Positions 59,484 to 64,000 of a stretch of 64,000 nt of DNA are shown here, in pieces. Under the pieces are notes generated by a model that worked only from the letters and a program-made list of their open reading frames with translations, was not told where the DNA came from and did no database searches. Numbering within the stretch: position 1 is the first letter of the stretch; every line of letters starts with the position of its first letter. The stretch is from JAOSJL01 sp963704035 (GTDB lineage Bacteria; Actinomycetota; Acidimicrobiia; IMCC26256; JAOSJL01): positions 372,001-436,000 of the forward strand of contig CAVPGR010000004.1 in assembly GCA_963704035.1 (NCBI GenBank), in the 5' to 3' direction. Both the position numbers and the translations under genes were made by a program.

Positions 59484-60716
59484 ATGTCCGACACCACCCG
59501 ACTCCTCGAAGGAGTCCGCATCGTCGAAAGCTCCCTTCTCGGCCCCGGCGCCATCACGACGCACCTCGCCGACATGGGTGCGGACGTGATCAAGGTGGAG
59601 CCACCCGCGGGCGACTACATCCGTCGCATGACCTGGCCGATCGTGCAGGGGAATTCGCTCCTCCACCTGCACGTGAGCCGCGGGAAACGCAGCATCGTGT
59701 TGGATCTCAAGAAGCCCGAGGCGGTGGAGGTCTATCTCGACCTCGTGCGCGGCGCCGACGCCGTCGTCGAGGCGATGCGGCCGGGAGCTCTGGAGCGACG
59801 CGGGCTCGGCTTCGAGAAGCTCCGCGCGGTGAACCCCGCTGTCGTCTTCTGCACGATTTCGGGCTACGGGGCCACCGGCCCGTACCGCGACCTTCCGAGC
59901 CACGGCATCGCCTACGACACGTGGGCGGGTCTCGTGAAGCCCGAGATCGACGAGGAAGGCTTCACCGTCATCCCCGAGCACCCCTCGATGGGGATGCACG
60001 CGGGGCCGCTGTTCGGTGCCCTCGGAATCCTGGCGGGGATCGTGCGGGCACGTGCCACGGGCGAAGGGTCCCAGATGGAGATCGCCCAGTCCGACGCCGC
60101 CGCGTACATGGACTGGTACCGCTCCGAGACCTGGCGAGCGTACGAACGCCCCGAATCCGAGGTCACGGGCAACGCGAGTGACAACTACGAGCGACGTGCC
60201 CCGGGCACGGCCGGAATGCGCGCGGGTGTTCGCTACCAGATCTACGACTCACGCGACGGCTACGTGTTGTTCATGGCCTCCGAGCAGGCTTTCTGGAAGA
60301 ACTTCTGCGAAGGCGTCGGACGCGAAGACCTGTTCGAGCGTTACCCGGGCTCGCAGTACGCGGATCACGCTCCGGGTAACCGTGAGCTCCAGGCCGAGCT
60401 GAAGACGATCTTCGCCGAACGTTCCAGCCAGGAGTGGATCGACTTCGGGCTCGAGCACGACGTGCCGATGGCTCCGGTGAACACGCCGCAGACGATTGCC
60501 GACGACCCCCAGTTCCAGGATCGCTTTCCGTGGATCTCCAAAGAGCGACTCGACGCCGATCAGTTGCCGTTCCCGGTCAAGCTCGTCGACGGCGAGCATC
60601 CGGAACCGACACGCGCTCCCGATGTCGGGGAACACACCGACGGCGTGCTCCACGAAGTTCTCGGCTACGACGAAAACCGCATCGAGAAACTGCGGTCGTC
60701 CGGGGCCCTCGGGTGA
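59484..60716 (+). CDS. CaiB/BaiF family CoA transferase
   Basis: A 410-residue class III CoA transferase. Family blocks are ADMGADVIKVEPPAGDYIRR, RGKRSIVLDLKKPEA, VEAMRPGALERRGLG, CTISGYGATGPYRDLPSHGIAYD and GMHAGPLFGALGILAGI. It moves CoA between carboxylic acids. Context suggests activation of a sterol, terpenoid or fatty acid intermediate. It ends 3 bp from the convergent permease gene. Confidence 0.92.
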   Translation: MSDTTRLLEGVRIVESSLLGPGAITTHLADMGADVIKVEPPAGDYIRRMTWPIVQGNSLLHLHVSRGKRSIVLDLKKPEAVEVYLDLVRGADAVVEAMRPGALERRGLGFEKLRAVNPAVVFCTISGYGATGPYRDLPSHGIAYDTWAGLVKPEIDEEGFTVIPEHPSMGMHAGPLFGALGILAGIVRARATGEGSQMEIAQSDAAAYMDWYRSETWRAYERPESEVTGNASDNYERRAPGTAGMRAGVRYQIYDSRDGYVLFMASEQAFWKNFCEGVGREDLFERYPGSQYADHAPGNRELQAELKTIFAERSSQEWIDFGLEHDVPMAPVNTPQTIADDPQFQDRFPWISKERLDADQLPFPVKLVDGEHPEPTRAPDVGEHTDGVLHEVLGYDENRIEKLRSSGALG

Positions 60717-60719
60717 GCA

Positions 60720-61563
60720 TCAGCCGATGGCGATGAGCGCCAGTCCCGTGAGCGCCACGATGAGGCCCACGATCTGCGTGCGCCGCATGCGCTCCTTCAG
60801 CACCGTGCGCGCCAGGAGCACCGTAATCGCCGGATAGAGCCCGGCAACGGGAGCGACGAGGGTGACGAGACCACGCCGCAGCGCGAGGAGTTGCAGCGCG
60901 TTCGGCGCTCACGTCGAAAATCCCGGCGGCAACTGCCGGTTTCAGCGCGGCGGGCGGTAACCGGAGACTTCGGCCGGTCACCAGGGCGAGACCGAGGACG
61001 ATCGGGACACTGAAGCACCGCGACAGCAGCACCGGCCAGAACCCGGCGCTGTCACCGGTTTCGGCGAAAAGGATGAACACGACGCCGAACCCGATACCCG
61101 CTCCGATGGCGACAGCCAGTTCTCGAGTACGGGACCCGCCACCGATCGGTTCCGCACCGGGGCCCTGTGCCACGAGACCGATGGCGCAGATCGCCGCGAC
61201 GACGCCCACGATGGCGATCGCCGACGGCCGCTCCCCTCGCGCTATACCCCAGAAGACGGGGATGACCGACCCACCGACGGCGCTGATGGGCGCGACCACA
61301 CTCATTCTCCCCATGGCGAGGCCCGTGTAGAGCAGCGCCACCGAGGCGGTGCCGATGACCCCGATACCGGCCGACAGCCACACGACGCGTGCCGGAGGAA
61401 ACGGTTCCGGGAACGCGATCAGCAGAAGAGGTGCGACGACGAGACCGACCGCCATCATGGTGAACACCACAGCACTCAGCGGATTGCGACGTGTCGCGAA
61501 GCCGCCGAAGAAGTCGGCGCTCCCGTAGGCGCCCACGGTGAGTAACCCGATGAGCAGTGCCAA
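60720..61563 (-). CDS. EamA/DMT-family permease (apparent +1 frameshift)
   Basis: A ten-helix drug/metabolite transporter of about 280 residues. It starts at TTG 61563 (ALLIGLLTVGAYGSADFFGG), 7 nt after a minus-strand TAGCCT box. An extra base at about 60903 breaks the frame after AAGIFDVSA. Skipping it restores NALQLLALRRGLVTLVAPVA and LKERMRRTQIVGLIVALTG to a TGA at 60720-60722. In the unshifted frame the reading becomes arginine-rich. Substrate unknown. Confidence 0.85.
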
Positions 61564-61570
61564 GCACCAC

Positions 61571-61580
61571 AGGCTACGTT
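61571..61580. promoter_or_regulatory. Back-to-back overlapping -10 boxes of a divergent promoter
   Basis: AGGCTACGTT holds TACGTT on the plus strand (61575-61580) and TAGCCT on the minus strand (61571-61576), sharing the central TA. The minus transcript is leaderless for TTG 61563. The plus transcript would have a leader of about 12 nt before ATG 61600. Confidence 0.55.
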
Positions 61581-61599
61581 TCTCCCCCGTGGAGCGCCG

Positions 61600-62391
61600 A
61601 TGATTCTCGACCGATTCGACCTGACCGACCGGGTCGCCATCGTCACGGGCGCCGGGCGCGGCATCGGAGAACGCGCGGCAACCGCACTGGCCGAGATCGG
61701 CGCCGACGTCGTGTGTGCGGCACGCTCACAGGACCAGATCGACGCCACAGCCGAGCAGATCCGCGACGGCGGCCGTCGGGCACTCGCTGTTCCGACCGAC
61801 GTCATGCAGCGAGACGATCTCGACGCACTCGTCGCCACCACGATGGCCGAGTTCGGCAGGATCGACGTACTCGTCAACAACGCCGGTGGATGGCCACCCA
61901 GCGAGTTCCTCCAGACGAGCGAGGACGATTTCGAAGAGGCGTTCAGATTCAATGTCACATCCGCATTCCAGATGACGCGCAAAGCGGTCCCCCACATGGC
62001 TGAATCCGGCGGGGGTGGATCGGTCGTCAACATCTCGTCGCGCGTGGCCAGCATGGCGATGTCGGGATTCGTGGCCTACGGCACGGCGAAGGCGGCTCTG
62101 TCGTTCATGACCCGCGACATCGCCGCCGAACTGTCACCGACGGTGCGGGTGAACGCCATCGAGGTGGGGGCTGTCGCGACCTCCGCGCTCGAGTACGTGA
62201 AGAGCGATGAGGCGATCTCCCGCCAACTCGAGGAGAACACGCCGATGGGCCGTATCGGGGACGTCGACGACATCGCCACGATGGTCCTGTACCTGGCGAG
62301 TCCGGCGTCGTCATGGGTCACCGGTAAGACGTATCAACTCGACGGCGGCACCGAGCGCGCCCAGTTCGACATGCCGAGAGCGGATCTGTGA
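61600..62391 (+). CDS. Short-chain dehydrogenase/reductase
   Basis: A 263-residue classical SDR. The cofactor motif is TGAGRGIGE, NNAG follows in DVLVNNAGG, and the active site has Ser in VVNISSR and YGTAK. C-terminal QLDGGTE is typical. It resembles 3-oxoacyl or hydroxysteroid dehydrogenases. It heads a plus-strand string with a phosphotransferase and a P450, as in lipid or sterol catabolic regions. Confidence 0.92.
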   Translation: MILDRFDLTDRVAIVTGAGRGIGERAATALAEIGADVVCAARSQDQIDATAEQIRDGGRRALAVPTDVMQRDDLDALVATTMAEFGRIDVLVNNAGGWPPSEFLQTSEDDFEEAFRFNVTSAFQMTRKAVPHMAESGGGGSVVNISSRVASMAMSGFVAYGTAKAALSFMTRDIAAELSPTVRVNAIEVGAVATSALEYVKSDEAISRQLEENTPMGRIGDVDDIATMVLYLASPASSWVTGKTYQLDGGTERAQFDMPRADL

Positions 62392-62441
62392 GCCACACCT
62401 GAAACCCGCGCCGGCCTGAAGCCCACGCCAGGAGAGACCCG

Positions 62442-63533
62442 ATGCCCGCACCGCTGCCGAAGGCGAATCCGCGAGGTCGCGACCCTGGGGAGCTCGGTGC
62501 GCGGCTCTCGGAGTGGCTCGGCTCGTTGATCGACGGCGGCCCACCCGCCGTGAGCATCGAACCGACTTCGGACACCAGTGGCATGTCGAGCGAAACAATC
62601 CTCTTCGACGTGTCTCCCACCGATGGCCGTCGAAGCGAGCGGCTCGTGGCCCGGATGGAGCCCGACGACCCGGTCCCGGTGTTTCCGAACTACGACATGG
62701 AACTCCAGTTCCGGTGCCTCGAAGTCGTGCAGGAACACACATCAGTGCCGGTTCCCCGTCCGCGGTGGTACGAGCCCGACGAGTCGGTGCTCGGCGCACC
62801 GTTCTTCGTCATGGACCGTGTCGAGGGTCGCGTTCCCCCGGACCTCCCGCCCTACACGTTCGAGGGCTGGTTGCGCGACGCGACGCCCGCTGACCAGGCA
62901 CGGCTCTGGACGTCGTCGATCGACGTCCTCGCGGGAATCCACACCCTGAATCCCCGCGACCACGATCTCTCGTTCCTGGAACGTGGCGGCACGGGCGACG
63001 ACGACATCGACAGGTACCTCGACCGCGAGCGGGCGTATTTCGAATGGGCGGCCGACGTGGAGCGGTATCCGACCATCGCTGCCGCGTTCGATTGGCTGGT
63101 GGAAAACCGTCCCGAGAATCCGGGGCCGTCGGTCATGAACTGGGGTGACGCCCGGATCGGGAACATCATGTTCCGGGACTTCGAACCGGTGGGCGTGTTC
63201 GACTGGGAACTCGCTGCGCTGGGGCCGCGAGAGACCGACGTGGGGTGGAGCCTCTTCCTCCACACTTTCTTCATGGAGGTGGCCGAGATGCTCGACATCG
63301 ATCCGGGAATCGAATTCCCCGGTCGGGACGAGACGATCGCGTACTACGAGAAGGCGACCGGCGTGACCTTGTGCGACATGGAGTGGTACGAGGCGTTCGC
63401 CGGATACCGCTTCGCGGCCATCATCACTCGCACGGACGCCCGAACCATCGCGTCGGGCGAGTCGGAGGCACCCGACGATCCGGAGTCCACGATCCATCCA
63501 CTCCCGCTGCTCCGGCGCATCACCGGCATCTAG
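62442..63533 (+). CDS. APH-family phosphotransferase (ACAD10-like)
   Basis: A 363-residue aminoglycoside phosphotransferase-fold protein. The catalytic loop is NWGDARIGNIMF (HGD is replaced by WGD) and the metal motif is FDWELAALG. Such proteins near SDR, P450 and acyl-CoA dehydrogenase genes probably phosphorylate hydroxyacyl-CoAs or similar lipids, not antibiotics, by analogy with the ACAD10/11 kinase domain. It follows the SDR gene by 50 bp. Confidence 0.88.
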   Translation: MPAPLPKANPRGRDPGELGARLSEWLGSLIDGGPPAVSIEPTSDTSGMSSETILFDVSPTDGRRSERLVARMEPDDPVPVFPNYDMELQFRCLEVVQEHTSVPVPRPRWYEPDESVLGAPFFVMDRVEGRVPPDLPPYTFEGWLRDATPADQARLWTSSIDVLAGIHTLNPRDHDLSFLERGGTGDDDIDRYLDRERAYFEWAADVERYPTIAAAFDWLVENRPENPGPSVMNWGDARIGNIMFRDFEPVGVFDWELAALGPRETDVGWSLFLHTFFMEVAEMLDIDPGIEFPGRDETIAYYEKATGVTLCDMEWYEAFAGYRFAAIITRTDARTIASGESEAPDDPESTIHPLPLLRRITGI

Positions 63534-63592
63534 CTCGAGATCTGTTCGAGATGCAAGACCGGAGCGACACAGGAACGGATCGGAAGGACACG

Positions 63593-64000
63593 ATGACAAC
63601 GACCGGGCACGACGTGCCCCTGAGGTACGACCCCTTCGACTACGCCATCGACGCCGACCCCCACCCCGTCTGGCGGCGGATGCGCGACGAGGCACCTCTG
63701 TACCGCAACGAGGAGCACGACTTCTGGGCGCTGAGCCGCTTCGCCGACGTTCTCGAAGCCTCGCTCGACTGGCGAACCTTTTCGTCCGCGCACGGAACGG
63801 TCCTCGACCTGATGTCCGACGAACCGCTCGAGGATGCGTCGATGATCTTCACCGATCCTCCCGAACACGACGAGCTCCGACACCTCGTGTCTCCCGCCTT
63901 CACGCCGCGCCGGATCGCCGCCCTGGAGGACCGTGCCCGCGAGATCACGCAACAGCTGCTGGACTCCGTACAGGAGAGCGCGACCGATCCGCACCTCGTT
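63593..64000 (+). CDS. Cytochrome P450, N-terminal part (runs off the window)
   Basis: The first 136 residues of a soluble bacterial P450. It starts MTTTGHDVPLRYDPFDYAI and has ADPHPVWRRMRDEAPLYRNE, WALSRFADVLEASLDWRTF and IFTDPPEHDELRHLVSPAFT, the conserved helix C region. The haem cysteine and I helix lie beyond the window. GGAAGG precedes the ATG. Position after the SDR and phosphotransferase suggests a sterol, terpene or fatty acid substrate. Confidence 0.93.
   Translation, partial: MTTTGHDVPLRYDPFDYAIDADPHPVWRRMRDEAPLYRNEEHDFWALSRFADVLEASLDWRTFSSAHGTVLDLMSDEPLEDASMIFTDPPEHDELRHLVSPAFTPRRIAALEDRAREITQQLLDSVQESATDPHLV

Noticed and set aside
61589..61591. Leaderless GTG start 8 nt after TACGTT for the SDR
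   Set aside because: This GTG is not in the frame of the SDR. ATG 61600 is in frame and gives the correct N-terminus.
1..64000. tRNA, rRNA or CRISPR loci
   Set aside because: No cloverleaf-like sequence, rRNA segment or spaced direct-repeat array was seen on reading both strands by eye. A tRNAscan and Infernal run would settle it.

Overview
The window is very GC-rich, densely packed DNA from an actinobacterium. WhiB, a PdtaS-type kinase, DUF3107, a class E sortase, a TB7.3-like biotin carrier, ECF sigma and DUF222/HNH genes all fit Actinomycetota. A complete proteobacterial-style (System I) cytochrome c maturation operon, many GTG starts and many apparently leaderless promoters suggest a deep lineage such as Acidimicrobiia; that placement is inference. 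No rRNA, tRNA, CRISPR array, prophage or insertion sequence was seen.

Layout. 1-3.5 kb: a broken DUF222/HNH gene, a diacylglycerol-kinase-like lipid kinase, a glycerophosphodiester phosphodiesterase and a WhiB1-like regulator. 3.5-8.7 kb (minus): DUF3107, two ArsA-like ATPases, ThiI and a PdtaS-type kinase in one overlapping string. 8.8-13.5 kb: iron-sulfur genes (Mrp, SufR-like regulator, cysteine desulfurase, NfuA) plus a DUF169 protein. 13.5-16.3 kb: an ATP-grasp enzyme and a radical SAM protein with a CCAEP tail. 16.3-21.7 kb: aconitase, a membrane-anchored unknown, a two-gene ABC importer without a binding protein, and a cyclophilin. 21.8-28.5 kb (minus): ccmABCDEFGH plus a TPR gene. 28.7-38.1 kb: a sortase, then a divergent envelope-glycan locus (epimerase, two-component system, polytopic membrane protein; GT2, TIGR04282 transferase, methyltransferase, molybdopterin oxidoreductase, membrane protein). 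38.1-42.5 kb (minus): crotonase, biotin carrier, two HD-GYP-derived membrane proteins and a 31-residue ORF. 42.5-51.7 kb: an unknown protein, GT1, alcohol dehydrogenase, aldo/keto reductase, TetR regulator, a Kelch-like protein with its ECF sigma factor, a flavin-fold protein and an acyl-CoA dehydrogenase. 51.8-55.7 kb: a molybdate operon with its own HTH-TOBE regulator, then PPK2. 55.7-64 kb: a catabolic/lipid region (thiolase-like/DUF35 pair, GT2, DHDPR-like protein, CoA transferase, DMT permease, SDR, phosphotransferase, start of a P450).

Two window-wide features matter. First, many genes start 6-9 nt after a TANNNT box, with no Shine-Dalgarno sequence. Second, at least ten conserved genes, including aconitase and modC, carry single-base frameshifts that are nearly all +1 insertions. 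This looks more like consensus error than biology. Affected genes are annotated across the break.
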